Positions 34,649-43,228 of a stretch of 64,000 nt of DNA are shown one piece after another (the first letter of the stretch is position 1; every line of letters begins with the position of its first letter). The stretch is from F1-120-MAGs118 sp013360535 (GTDB taxonomy: Bacteria; Planctomycetota; UBA1135; GCA-002686595). A program made the position numbers and the translations under genes. The stretch covers positions 84,353 through 148,352 of the forward strand of contig JAPKHC010000004.1 in assembly GCA_026647215.1 (NCBI GenBank), written 5' to 3'. Below the pieces are notes generated by a model. It was not told the origin of the DNA. It did no database searches and worked only from the letters and a program-made list of their open reading frames with translations.

Positions 34649-36385
34649 ATGGAAACGCGTCGTTCCGGCTGGCTCGTGCTCGCGGTGGTCGTCGCCCTCG
34701 CGTTCGTGCTGCGCTGGCGCGGCGTCGGGAGCCAGTTGCCGCAGTGGACGCACCTCGACGGCTACGTCGAGCTCGTGCAGCAACAATACCTGCGCGAGCC
34801 GAGTTCGGTGCCGTGGCCCGACATGAACCTCGGGTACTACCCGTACGCGACCTCGGCCGTGGCCGCGGCGCTGCCGGACGTCGCTGCGAGCCGTGGCGAA
34901 GGTGGAGCGACCGCGGAATGGCTCGCCGCCGCGCGCGAACCGTGGGTGCGCATCCGGCTCGCGTCGATCCTGCTCTCGCTGCTCGCCGTCGTGGCGACGT
35001 TCGGCATCGCGCGCAGGTTCGTCGCGACGCCGCTTGCGTTGCTCGCGAGCGCGCTGGTCGCCACGAGCCTCGTCCACGCGACGTTCTCGGCCGAACAGCG
35101 CCCCCACGGTCCGGCCTCGGGCACGGCGGCCCTCGCCCTGTGGGCCTTGCTCGCGCTGCGCAAGGACGGCCGCGCACGTTCGCAGCTCGTCGCCGCCGCC
35201 GCCGTCGCGCTGGCGCTCGCGACGTTGCAGACCGGCGCGGCGCTCTTCCTCTCGTGGGCGATCGCGTGGTGGTTCCGGCGCGAGCGCGCGAGCGCGGCCC
35301 GCGAAGTGCTGCTGTGGCTCGCAGGACTGGCGCTCGTCGCCGTCGTCGCGCGGCTCGCTTATCCGTTCCATTTCGACGACCGCGCGGGAAGTGCGGGGCA
35401 CTACGAGACCGGCGACGAGAACGTGTGGATGGGCGGACACGCGCTCTACACCGAGCGACTGGGCTTCCGCGGCTTCAGCGTGATGTGGAACACGTTCCTG
35501 GGCTTCGATCCGTGGCTGATCGTGCTCGGTGGGGCGGCGGCGATCGCGTGGAGCGTCGCGCGCGTCCGCGGGCTGCGCGCGAGCGACAGCGAACGCCGGC
35601 GTGACGCGCTCGTCGTGCTTGGCTACGTCGTGCCGTTCGTCGCCGTGTTCGGCGTGTACGACATGACGTACGACCGTTTCGTGCTCTCGCTCGTGCCCTT
35701 CGTCGCCCTCGGCATCGTGGTCGGGCTCGAGGCGCTTTGGCTGCAGCTGCCGCGAGGCCTGCGCCATCCCGCGAGCGCCGCCGTGCTCGCCGTCGTGGCG
35801 CTCGCGCTCCCGCTCGCGGCGACGTGGCGCATGGGGAGCGTGCGAGCGAGCGCCGACACGTTCGACGAGGCCGCGCGCTGGATCGAGGCCAACGTCGACC
35901 GCAAGTCGCAGCGTGTGCTGTTCCTGCAGAACATCGACCTGCCGCTGCTCTACGAGCGCGAGGCGCTGGCGGAGCTCAACGACTCGCGCACGCTGTACTG
36001 GACGGCGTTCCAGCGTTCGTTTCCCGCTCCCGACGGCACGGGCTTCCGCGTGGCGCGGCCGCCGCGCACGAAAGCGAGCGAGGAGAGCGACGAGGAGAGC
36101 GTCGACACGAGCTTCCTCACGCCCAAGCGCCTGCGCGAGCTCGGCTTCGACTTCGTCGTCGCGCTTCCGCCCAAGCGTGGGGGCGTCAACGATGCCGACG
36201 CGGTAGGAGCGTTGCGGGCGCTGCGCAAGAACCTCGAGCGCGTCGCACTCTTCGCCCCGGCCGAAGACGACGAGAAGCGCGCGCGCACGCTCGAGTTCGG
36301 TCCGCGCGTGACCGAGATGGCGACGGTCTGGAACCTGTTCGCGATCCGCGCCTTCGGGCCGCGCATCGAGATCTTCCGGCTGTGA
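34649..36385 (+). CDS. GT39-like membrane protein, tandem copy 1
   Basis: A 578-residue integral membrane protein with about ten helices between residues 8 and 400 and a soluble C-terminal third. It has the GT-C / ArnT-PMT (family 39) look: an N-terminal helix followed by a loop with acidic residues (PQWTHLDGYVELVQQQYL), a GYYPY motif, ARRFVATPLALLASALVATS, FSAEQRPHGPASGT and DMTYDRFVLSLVPF. Such enzymes use polyprenyl-phosphate sugars outside the cytoplasmic membrane. The C-terminal domain (about 400-578) ends AFGPRIEIFRL, exactly mirrored in the next gene. It starts 4 nt after the sulfatase-fold lipoprotein. The donor and acceptor are unknown. Confidence 0.75.
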   Translation: METRRSGWLVLAVVVALAFVLRWRGVGSQLPQWTHLDGYVELVQQQYLREPSSVPWPDMNLGYYPYATSAVAAALPDVAASRGEGGATAEWLAAAREPWVRIRLASILLSLLAVVATFGIARRFVATPLALLASALVATSLVHATFSAEQRPHGPASGTAALALWALLALRKDGRARSQLVAAAAVALALATLQTGAALFLSWAIAWWFRRERASAAREVLLWLAGLALVAVVARLAYPFHFDDRAGSAGHYETGDENVWMGGHALYTERLGFRGFSVMWNTFLGFDPWLIVLGGAAAIAWSVARVRGLRASDSERRRDALVVLGYVVPFVAVFGVYDMTYDRFVLSLVPFVALGIVVGLEALWLQLPRGLRHPASAAVLAVVALALPLAATWRMGSVRASADTFDEAARWIEANVDRKSQRVLFLQNIDLPLLYEREALAELNDSRTLYWTAFQRSFPAPDGTGFRVARPPRTKASEESDEESVDTSFLTPKRLRELGFDFVVALPPKRGGVNDADAVGALRALRKNLERVALFAPAEDDEKRARTLEFGPRVTEMATVWNLFAIRAFGPRIEIFRL

Positions 36386-36433
36386 GCGCTCCCGCGGCGG
36401 CGCGCGCGGGCTGCTAGACTGCGCCGGCCTTCG

Positions 36434-38176
36434 ATGAAATCGCTCCGCGCCCAGCTTGTCGTCCTCGCGCTGATCGTCGCGGCCGCCTTCGCGCTGCGCT
36501 TTCGCGGGCTGAACTACCAGCTCCCGCAGTGGACGTACTGGGACGGGTACGTGCTCTACAGCCAGACGCAGTTCCTGCGCGGCGAGTTCAAGCCCGACGG
36601 GCCGGAGCGCACCCTCGGGTACTACCCCTACTTGTCGTCCGGTGTCGCGGCCGAGTTGCCCGCGGTGCAGCTCGAACGTGCGAGCGACGCCGGCGAGGCC
36701 ACGCTCGCCGCTGCGCGCGAACCGTGGATGCGGCCGCGCCTCGCCTCGCTGCTGCTTTCGTTGTTCGCGGTCGTCGGCGCCTGGGGCATCGCGCGCTACT
36801 TCGTGCGGCCCGGTTTTGCACTGCTCGCGGCTGCGTTCGTCGCGACGAGCCTGCTGCACCTGACTTGTTCGACCGCGCAACGCCCCCACGGCGCGGTGTC
36901 AGGCATGGTCGCGCTCGCCGTGTGGTCCGCGCTCTACCTGCGGCACGTCGGCGGCTGGAAGGGCACGCTGGTTGCGGCCTTCGGCACTGCGCTCGCGATT
37001 TCCGCGCTGCAGAGCGGTTTCGCGACGCTCGTCGTCTCCGGAATCGCCTGGTTCCTGCGCAAGGACCGCACACGGCTCGGCCGCGACCTCGCGGCGCTCG
37101 TGGTGGCGGCCCTCGTGCTCGTGGTGTTCGTGCGCGTCTTCTACCCGTTCCACTTCGATGGCCGCGCGGGCGCCGGAGCGGTGATGGAGTCCGACGGACG
37201 CACGCTGACGCTCGCGGGCCACACGATCCACCTCTCGAAGCTCACCGGACGTGGCTTCTGGATTCTCGGCGGCTCGCTGGCGCTGTTCGATCCGGTGCTG
37301 ACGCTGCTCACGCTCGTCGCGACGCTGCGCTGGCTCGTGCGCTGGCCGATGCGGAAGGACGACGCCGAGCGCGAGCGTCGCCGCGACGCGTGGGTGTGCC
37401 TCGGGTACGCGCTGCCGTTCCTGCTCGTTTTCGGCGTCTATGACCTGACGTTCGAGCGATTCGCGCTGCCGTTGATTCCGCTGCTGGCCGTCGCCGCGGC
37501 CTGCGCGGCCCAATGGCTCGCCGAGCGGCTGCCGAGCGCCTTGCGCAGCCCGAAACTCGCGCCGGGGCTCGCTCTCGTCGTGCTCGCGCTGCCCATCGCC
37601 GCCGCGTGGAAGCTCGGAAGCCTGCGCGGCGCGCCCGACACGTTCGAGCTCGCCGCGGCGTGGCTGCGCGAGCGTGCGTTGCCCGCGGGCGACAAGGTGC
37701 TGATCCTGCAGAACTTCGACCTGCCGATCTCCTACTCGAACGCGGCACTGCGCGAGCTTCCGCAGTCGCAGAGCCTGTACTGGACGCAGGCCCAGCGCAC
37801 GCTGCGCGATGTGTCCAAGGACGAGCCCGGCCTGCACGTCGTGCGGCAGAAACCGGCCGTCGTCGATGACGAAGGCGAGGAGCTCGAACCCTCGGAACCG
37901 GTCACGCGCGCGTGGCTCGAGCGCAACGGCGTCAAGTACGTCGTGGCGCTGCAAGCGAGCCGCAACCTGCGCGATCCGTCGACGCTCGACCTGATCCGCC
38001 AGCTGCGCAAGGCCCAGAAGCGTGCGCTGCTGCTCTCGCCCTTCGGCGAGATCCAGTTGCGCGAGAAGGGCGAGCGCGAGTTCGACCTCGGCTTCGGCCT
38101 GACCGAGAGCGGCACGGCCCTCCAGCTCCTGCGCACACGGACTTTTGGCCCCCAGATCGAGATCTTCGAGCTCTGA
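36434..38176 (+). CDS. GT39-like membrane protein, tandem copy 2
   Basis: A 580-residue paralogue of the preceding gene, aligned along its entire length: PQWTYWDGYVLYSQTQFL for the first loop, LGYYPYLSSGVAAELP, STAQRPHGAVSG, YDLTFERFALPLIPL, and a C-terminus TFGPQIEIFEL. Membrane topology and the soluble tail are the same. Divergence is substantial, so the duplication is old and both copies have probably been kept for distinct acceptors or for a heterodimer. The ATG at 36434 follows copy 1 by 48 nt, and the stop overlaps the start of the DTW gene by one base (TGATG), so the genes are translationally coupled. Confidence 0.75.
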   Translation: MKSLRAQLVVLALIVAAAFALRFRGLNYQLPQWTYWDGYVLYSQTQFLRGEFKPDGPERTLGYYPYLSSGVAAELPAVQLERASDAGEATLAAAREPWMRPRLASLLLSLFAVVGAWGIARYFVRPGFALLAAAFVATSLLHLTCSTAQRPHGAVSGMVALAVWSALYLRHVGGWKGTLVAAFGTALAISALQSGFATLVVSGIAWFLRKDRTRLGRDLAALVVAALVLVVFVRVFYPFHFDGRAGAGAVMESDGRTLTLAGHTIHLSKLTGRGFWILGGSLALFDPVLTLLTLVATLRWLVRWPMRKDDAERERRRDAWVCLGYALPFLLVFGVYDLTFERFALPLIPLLAVAAACAAQWLAERLPSALRSPKLAPGLALVVLALPIAAAWKLGSLRGAPDTFELAAAWLRERALPAGDKVLILQNFDLPISYSNAALRELPQSQSLYWTQAQRTLRDVSKDEPGLHVVRQKPAVVDDEGEELEPSEPVTRAWLERNGVKYVVALQASRNLRDPSTLDLIRQLRKAQKRALLLSPFGEIQLREKGEREFDLGFGLTESGTALQLLRTRTFGPQIEIFEL

Positions 38177-38862
38177 TGGCGCCGCCGCTCGAACCGGCGA
38201 CGGGCGACCGTTGCTCGCCGCGCTGTGGCCGCTGCGCGCTGCCGCCCGACCTGTGCCTGTGCGCCGAAGTGAAGGCCCTGTGGCTCGCGACGCGCGTGCT
38301 CGTGTTCCTGCACCGCCGCGAGGTCCACAAGCCCACGAACACCGCGCGCATGGTGCCGATCGCGCTCTCCAACTCCGAGGTGCGCGTCGTCGGCCGCGAG
38401 TACGAGCGCGAGCGCTACGCGAACCTGACGCCGCCGGGTGGGCGCGCGCTGCTGCTCTTCCCGAGCTCCGATTCCGTCGAGCTGACGCGCGAGAACGCTC
38501 GCGAGCTCTCGTTCTCGAGCCCGCTGACGCTCGTCGTGCCCGACGGCAACTGGCGGCAGGCGCGCAAGATCGCGCTGCACGAAGAGGCGCTCGAGAACGT
38601 CCCGCGGGTGCACCTGCCCGCCGGGCCGCCGTCCGGGCTCGCCCTGCGCACCAACCCCGATCCGGCGCGCATCTCGACCTTCGAGGCCATCGCACGCGCC
38701 GTGGGCATCCTCGAAGGCGAGGCCGCGCAGCGGGCGCTCGAGCACGTGCTCGCGCTCAAGGTCGAGCGCACTCGCTGGACGCGCAAGCGCCCGAAGAAGG
38801 CCGAGATCGAGGCCAGTGCGCTGCGCCCGGCGCGCACCGAGGACGACGACGACGCTACTTGA
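38176..38862 (+). CDS. DTW-domain protein (tRNA aminocarboxypropyltransferase family)
   Basis: A 228-residue cytoplasmic protein. The N-terminal cysteine cluster (CSPRCGRCALPPDLCLCAE) and HRREVHKPTNTARM are typical of DTW-domain enzymes such as E. coli TapT (YfiP), which transfer the aminocarboxypropyl group of S-adenosylmethionine to a uridine in tRNA. The name-giving motif reads VPDGNWRQARKI, with Asn where most members have Thr. The other conserved stretch, LALRTNPDPARISTFEAIA, is intact. It is coupled to the upstream membrane gene by a TGATG overlap and ends in an 8-nt overlap with the convergent VWA gene. Its link to the envelope operon seems positional only. Confidence 0.88.
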   Translation: MAPPLEPATGDRCSPRCGRCALPPDLCLCAEVKALWLATRVLVFLHRREVHKPTNTARMVPIALSNSEVRVVGREYERERYANLTPPGGRALLLFPSSDSVELTRENARELSFSSPLTLVVPDGNWRQARKIALHEEALENVPRVHLPAGPPSGLALRTNPDPARISTFEAIARAVGILEGEAAQRALEHVLALKVERTRWTRKRPKKAEIEASALRPARTEDDDDAT

Positions 38863-40201
38863 ACAGCCCCGCGTCGCGGTACTCGAAGTAGACCTGCACG
38901 AAGCGCTGCAGCTGCGGCCGGTACTGCACGCCGAAGCTGAGCAGCAGGATGTGCTCGACGATCGCGCGCGCCGCCTTCTCCGGGTCGCCGCCGGCGGACG
39001 GCCCGCGCACGCCCCCTCCGCCGCCGCGCACTTCCATCATCACGTTCGTGCCGCCGCCGGCCTTGGAGATCTGCTCGAACGGCTCGCGCGCCGCCGGACT
39101 GGTGCAGATCGTCGACGTGATGAACGGCCGCAGCGCCTCGCGCTTGCCGCTGACGGCCTTCGAGCCCTTCACGAACGGCCGGTCGTGGGCTTCCTTCACC
39201 GCCTTGAGCAGGCCTTCCAGCGTGCGCTGGTGCGGCGGCGCGTCGCCGATGATCAGCACCAGCCGGTTGGCCTCCTTGTTCCAGTCCATCTCCTTGCTGA
39301 GCGCGACCTCGAAGCCCTTGTCGACGCTCTCGGGCACGTCACCGCCGCCGTCGGCGAGCAGCCGCGCGAGGCCCTCGCGCACCGCGTCGTGTTTCTTCGT
39401 CATCGACACGAGCAGCTTCGCCCCGTCGGAGAAGTCGGTCACGTCCTTGTAGTGCACGAGCCCCAGCCGCAGCTTCGGCGCGACGCCCGACAGCAGGCTG
39501 ACGACGTCGTTGATCGCATCGCGCGCGGTGTCGATCGCGACCTGCATGCTGCCGGTCGAGTCGATCACGATCGCCACGTCGAGCCCCGCATCGCGCAGGT
39601 CGAAGGCGCGCTCGACGAACGCGCCCGCGCTGCTGCGGCCATCCGGAACGGCGCCCGGCGGCGGCTCCCAGGCGCTCGGCGCGTACGTCGCGCGCGCTTC
39701 CTGCCACCAGCGCTTCCACGCCTTGCGGTCGGCGCCGGGCCCCGACGGCAGGACGCGCGCGAGCACCTCGAGCGAGTGCGCGACGAGCAGCTCGTTCTTC
39801 TCCTTCGAGACGAGCTCCACCAGCGCGTCGACGACTTCCGGCGTCGCCACGCTCGCGAGCTTTGGCGCCTCCATGCCGCGCAGCAGCTCGACCGCGTACG
39901 GTCGCAGGCGCTCGTCCTCGGCGTTGAGCGCCGCGACCACGGGCACGGCGCCCGCGGGATGGAAGTCGTTGCCCAGCGAGAGCAGCACGATCGCCTGCAG
40001 CGCCCAGTGCTCCGCCGTCGCGTAGGAACGCACGATCGCCTCCGTCATCGGGCGGTCGAGCGGCTTGGGCGGCTCGGGAACCGGCTCGGCCTGCGGCGGC
40101 GGGCCGCCCTGCGGCGGCCGGCCACCGCCTGGGCGCAGTTGCGCGGTCGCGGAACCTGCGAGCAGGGCGGCGAGACACAGGGTGAGGGTGCGTCGGAGCA
40201 T
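38855..40201 (-). CDS. Secreted HEAT / von Willebrand A domain protein
   Basis: A 448-residue exported protein from the ATG at 40201 (signal LTLCLAALLAGSATAQ). A Gly/Pro-rich linker (about 22-45) leads to HEAT-like helices (about 55-150, with AVELLRGMEAPKLASVATP). A VWA domain follows (about 195-400) with MIDAS DVAIVIDSTGSMQVAIDTA and VLIIGDAPPHQ. A stretch of glycines (about 398-410) precedes the C-terminal helix. It resembles planctomycete exported VWA proteins whose ligands are unknown. The upstream frame has no signal-like sequence, which fixes the start. It is divergent from the dienelactone hydrolase gene with a 108-nt spacer likely to hold both promoters. Confidence 0.82.
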   Translation of the reverse strand: MLRRTLTLCLAALLAGSATAQLRPGGGRPPQGGPPPQAEPVPEPPKPLDRPMTEAIVRSYATAEHWALQAIVLLSLGNDFHPAGAVPVVAALNAEDERLRPYAVELLRGMEAPKLASVATPEVVDALVELVSKEKNELLVAHSLEVLARVLPSGPGADRKAWKRWWQEARATYAPSAWEPPPGAVPDGRSSAGAFVERAFDLRDAGLDVAIVIDSTGSMQVAIDTARDAINDVVSLLSGVAPKLRLGLVHYKDVTDFSDGAKLLVSMTKKHDAVREGLARLLADGGGDVPESVDKGFEVALSKEMDWNKEANRLVLIIGDAPPHQRTLEGLLKAVKEAHDRPFVKGSKAVSGKREALRPFITSTICTSPAAREPFEQISKAGGGTNVMMEVRGGGGGVRGPSAGGDPEKAARAIVEHILLLSFGVQYRPQLQRFVQVYFEYRDAGLFK

Positions 40202-40309
40202 CGGGGTCGCGCAGTCGGTCGCTTCGAGACGTTTATACCCGCCAGCCGACTGCGGTGACCGCCTTCCGCTCGTTACCCTCTGCGGCTCGCACCCCAAGGG
40301 CCCCTACCG

Positions 40310-41128
40310 ATGCGCAATTTCCTGACCCTCGTCGCGACCGCCTGTGTCGCGCTGTTCGCCTCGCTCCCCGCCCGTGCCGAGCTCCGCACGCGCGCCGTCG
40401 AATACAAGCACGGCGACGTCACGCTCGAAGGTTACGTCGCCTTCGACGACACGCTCGCGACCGAGAAAAGCCCGCGTCCGGGCGTGCTCGTGTGCCCCGA
40501 GTGGTGGGGCGTCACCGACTACGTCCGCATGCGCGCGCACAAGCTGGCCGAGCTCGGGTACGTCGCGTTCGTGCTCGATCCCTACGGCAAGGGCAAGGTC
40601 ACGACCGATCCCAAGCAGGCCGGCGAGTGGACCGGTGCGCTGTATTCGAGCGCGAGCGTGATGCGCGCGCGCGCGACGGCGGGGCTCGAGCAGCTCGTCG
40701 CGCTGCCGCAGGTGGACAAGTCGAAGCTTGGTGTCATCGGCTACTGCTTCGGCGGGACGATGGCGCTCGAGCTCGCGCGCAGCGGCGCCGACCTCGACGC
40801 GGTCGTGCCGTTCCACGCCGGCAAGCTGCGCTCGCTCGGCACGCCCGCCGACGACAAGAACATCAAGGGCCTAATCACGATCTGCCACGGCCTCGCCGAC
40901 GCGTTCGTGAGCGACGAGGAGATCGCCGGCTTCCACGCCGACATGAAGGCCGCGGGCCTCACGTACCAGTTCCTCGGTTACTCGGGCGCCGTGCACGCCT
41001 TCACCAACCCCGACGCGGGCAAGGTCGGGCTCGCCGGCGTGGCCTACGACGAGACCGCCGACCGCCGCAGCTGGGAGCACATGAAGCTCGCCTTCGCCGA
41101 GGCCTTCGCGCGCGCGGAAAAGCGCTGA
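40310..41128 (+). CDS. Exported dienelactone hydrolase-family protein
   Basis: A 272-residue alpha/beta hydrolase with a signal peptide (ACVALFASLPARA). The catalytic triad of dienelactone hydrolases is visible: nucleophile Cys in IGYCFGGTMALE, Asp in CHGLADAFVS and His in SGAVHAFTNPD. PGVLVCPEWWGVTDYVR is the characteristic early strand. Cytoplasmic relatives hydrolyse dienelactone in chloroaromatic degradation. The exported versions common in planctomycetes have no proven substrate. No catabolic genes surround it. It precedes the exonuclease gene by 13 nt and may be co-transcribed with it. Confidence 0.88.
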   Translation: MRNFLTLVATACVALFASLPARAELRTRAVEYKHGDVTLEGYVAFDDTLATEKSPRPGVLVCPEWWGVTDYVRMRAHKLAELGYVAFVLDPYGKGKVTTDPKQAGEWTGALYSSASVMRARATAGLEQLVALPQVDKSKLGVIGYCFGGTMALELARSGADLDAVVPFHAGKLRSLGTPADDKNIKGLITICHGLADAFVSDEEIAGFHADMKAAGLTYQFLGYSGAVHAFTNPDAGKVGLAGVAYDETADRRSWEHMKLAFAEAFARAEKR

Positions 41129-41141
41129 AATCAGGCCAAAC

Positions 41142-41903
41142 ATGGGCAATCCCAAGCAGCAGGGCCTGTTCGACGCCACGCCGCCCAAGCCGGCGCGCGT
41201 GGGCCGCGTCGCGTTCGACATCGAGACCGCGAACCTGATCGAGCTCGCGCCGGGACAGGACCTCGACAGCGCCGGTCCGCTCGACATCTCGTGCGCCGCC
41301 GCCGCGGACGAGCACGGCAGCGTGCGCCACTGGTACATGCGCGACGCCGAGGGCCGGCCGCACGGCACGCTCGATGCGGGCACCGCGCGCGACCTGCTCG
41401 CGTGGCTGCGCGAGCAGCAGCGCGCGGGCGTGCAGGTGTGCGCGTGGAACGGGCTCTCGTTCGACCTGCGCTGGATCGCGCACGCGGCGCAGGACGCTGG
41501 TCTCGCGAAGGAAGTCGCGCTCGAGCTCTACGACCCGATGTTCCAGTTCCACTGCCAGCGCGGCTTCCCGATCGGTCTCGCGTCGGTGGCGGAAGCGTTC
41601 GGGCTCGCGGAGCGCAAGCTGATGCACGGCTCGCAGGCCCCGCAGGAATGGGCCACCGGCGATCGTCAGCTCGTGCTCGACTACGTCGCGGGCGACTGCC
41701 GCATCACCAACGCCGTGGTCGGCTGCATCCTCGAGGCGCGCGAGGTGCGCTGGAAGACCAAGGCCGGCAAGCTCTCGCGCGAGCCGTTCCCGCGGCTCCT
41801 GAAGGTGCGCGAGGCGCTGGAACTGCCGCTGCCGGACGTGTCGTGGATGAGCGAGCCGCTGCCGCGCAAGCGCTTCCTCGCGTGGCTCGAGATGCAGCCG
41901 TGA
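41142..41903 (+). CDS. DEDDy 3'-5' exonuclease-like protein
   Basis: A 253-residue protein with a ribonuclease H-like exonuclease domain. Motif I is RVAFDIETANL, motif II is in WNGLSFDLRWI, and motif III is LDYVAGDCRIT, which supplies Tyr and Asp of the DEDDy class. It lacks a polymerase or helicase domain. The C-terminal 60 residues are basic and may bind nucleic acid (WKTKAGKLSREPFPRLLKV). It is predicted to degrade DNA or RNA in the cytoplasm; substrate unknown. It overlaps the next gene by 4 nt (GTGA), which indicates translational coupling with the RNA methyltransferase and suggests an RNA-related role. Confidence 0.82.
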   Translation: MGNPKQQGLFDATPPKPARVGRVAFDIETANLIELAPGQDLDSAGPLDISCAAAADEHGSVRHWYMRDAEGRPHGTLDAGTARDLLAWLREQQRAGVQVCAWNGLSFDLRWIAHAAQDAGLAKEVALELYDPMFQFHCQRGFPIGLASVAEAFGLAERKLMHGSQAPQEWATGDRQLVLDYVAGDCRITNAVVGCILEAREVRWKTKAGKLSREPFPRLLKVREALELPLPDVSWMSEPLPRKRFLAWLEMQP

Positions 41904-43045
41904 GCGGCGTTGCCCCCGCGCGTCGTGAGCGTTTCTTCGCGACCTGCGCCCCCGGACTGGAGCCGCTCCTGCACGCGGAAGCGGGCGAGCTCGGCCTCTC
42001 GAAGCTCGAGCGGCAGGTTGGCGGCGTCTACTTCGAGGGCACGCTCGATGACGCGCTGCGCGCGAACCTTTGGCTGCGCACCGCGATCCGCGTGCTGATG
42101 CGAGTGGCGCGCTTCGAGGCCAAGGACGGCGACGCGCTCTACGCCGGAGCGCGCGCGATCGAGTGGGAGCGCTTCGTGCGCGCCGATGGCACGCTGATCG
42201 TCGACGCGCACACCAGCGACTCCGAGCTCGACCACTCGCTGTTCCTCGAGCAGCGCGTCAAGGATGCGATCGTCGACCAGCTGCGCGACAAGTTCGGCAC
42301 GCGCCCGACCGTCGCGAAGGAAGGCGCCGACCTCGGCGTGTACGTGCACCTGTTCCGCGACCGTTGCACGCTGCTCGTCGACACGTCGGGCGAGTCGCTG
42401 CACAAGCGCGGCTGGCGCAAGTTCCAGGGCCGCGCACCGCTCGCGGAGACCTTCGCGGCCGCGCTCGTGCTCGCGTCGGGCTGGGACAAGCGTGCACCAC
42501 TGGTCGATCCGTTCTGCGGCTCGGGCACGGTGCTCGTCGAGGCGGCGCTGATCGCGCGCAACATGGCTCCGGGCCTTTTTCGCGACAGATTCGGCTGCGA
42601 GCGCTGGCCGTCGTCGGAGCTGCGCAAGGCGACGCAGCTGCGCGAGCAGGCGCGCGCCGCCGCGAAACCGTCGAAGGCGCGGCTTTGGGGCCGCGATCTC
42701 GACCGAGCGATGCTCGCGGGCGCCAAGGAGAACCTCGAGGCGGCCGGACTTGGCGACGCGATCGAGCTCGAACACGGCCACGCGCTCGAGTTCGCTCCGC
42801 GCAAGGGCTGGGGCGCGTGGATCGTGAGCAATCCGCCCTGGGGTGAGCGCATCGGCGAGGAACGTGACGTTGCGCGGCTGTATGCGCAGTTCGGCGCGTT
42901 GCTGCGCGAGCGCTGCGCGGGCTTCCACGCCTCGCTGCTCGTGCGCAAGGGCGCGATCGCGGAAGAGCTCCGGCTGCCCAACCCGCGCCGCACGCGTGTG
43001 CTCAACGGCGGCCTCGAGTGCGAGCTCGTCACCGCGGACCTCTGA
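41900..43045 (+). CDS. THUMP-domain RNA guanine-N2 methyltransferase (RlmL-like)
   Basis: A 381-residue S-adenosylmethionine-dependent methyltransferase starting at the GTG at 41900, whose last base pairs overlap the upstream stop codon. The N-terminal part (about 8-165) is a ferredoxin-like/THUMP module (FFATCAPGLEPLLHAEAGEL, VGGVYFEG). The Rossmann part has motif I VDPFCGSGTVLVEAALIA and catalytic motif IV IVSNPPWGERIG, as in RlmL (23S rRNA m2G2445) and Trm14. Length equals the N-terminal half of E. coli RlmL without the RlmK half. Target position cannot be fixed. Translationally coupled to the exonuclease gene. A giant palindrome follows 24 nt after the stop. Confidence 0.9.
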   Translation: MSGVAPARRERFFATCAPGLEPLLHAEAGELGLSKLERQVGGVYFEGTLDDALRANLWLRTAIRVLMRVARFEAKDGDALYAGARAIEWERFVRADGTLIVDAHTSDSELDHSLFLEQRVKDAIVDQLRDKFGTRPTVAKEGADLGVYVHLFRDRCTLLVDTSGESLHKRGWRKFQGRAPLAETFAAALVLASGWDKRAPLVDPFCGSGTVLVEAALIARNMAPGLFRDRFGCERWPSSELRKATQLREQARAAAKPSKARLWGRDLDRAMLAGAKENLEAAGLGDAIELEHGHALEFAPRKGWGAWIVSNPPWGERIGEERDVARLYAQFGALLRERCAGFHASLLVRKGAIAEELRLPNPRRTRVLNGGLECELVTADL

Positions 43046-43069
43046 CGCTCCCGCGCCGGAATACCGAGC

Positions 43070-43198
43070 CCGGAATACCGGAATACCGAGCCAGAGCAAT
43101 TTTTTCTGCAAACTGCGGCCTGCGTCGACGGCGATGCCGTCGACGCAGGCCGCAGTTTGCAGAAAAAATTGCTCTGGCTCGGTATTCCGGTATTCCGG
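43070..43198. repeat. Perfect palindrome with 63-bp arms
   Basis: Every base from 43070 to 43132 pairs with 43198 to 43136 around the 3-nt loop GAT at 43133-43135. The arms carry GGAATACC motifs at their outer ends (three copies on the left flank counting 43058, two on the right), a T6 tract at 43100-43105 and the matching A6 at 43163-43168. It occupies the gap between two convergent genes. The T tract precedes the inner stem on both strands, the reverse of an intrinsic terminator. No gene is convincing inside it. Confidence 0.9.
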
Positions 43199-43228
43199 CG
43201 CGGAAGCTCGCAGCACACGCACGCGACG

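Noticed and set aside
43070..43198. The long palindrome as a bidirectional rho-independent terminator
   Set aside because: The T tract is on the 5' side of the inner stem on both strands, and the stem is far too long. Termination by this hairpin is not excluded but does not explain its form.
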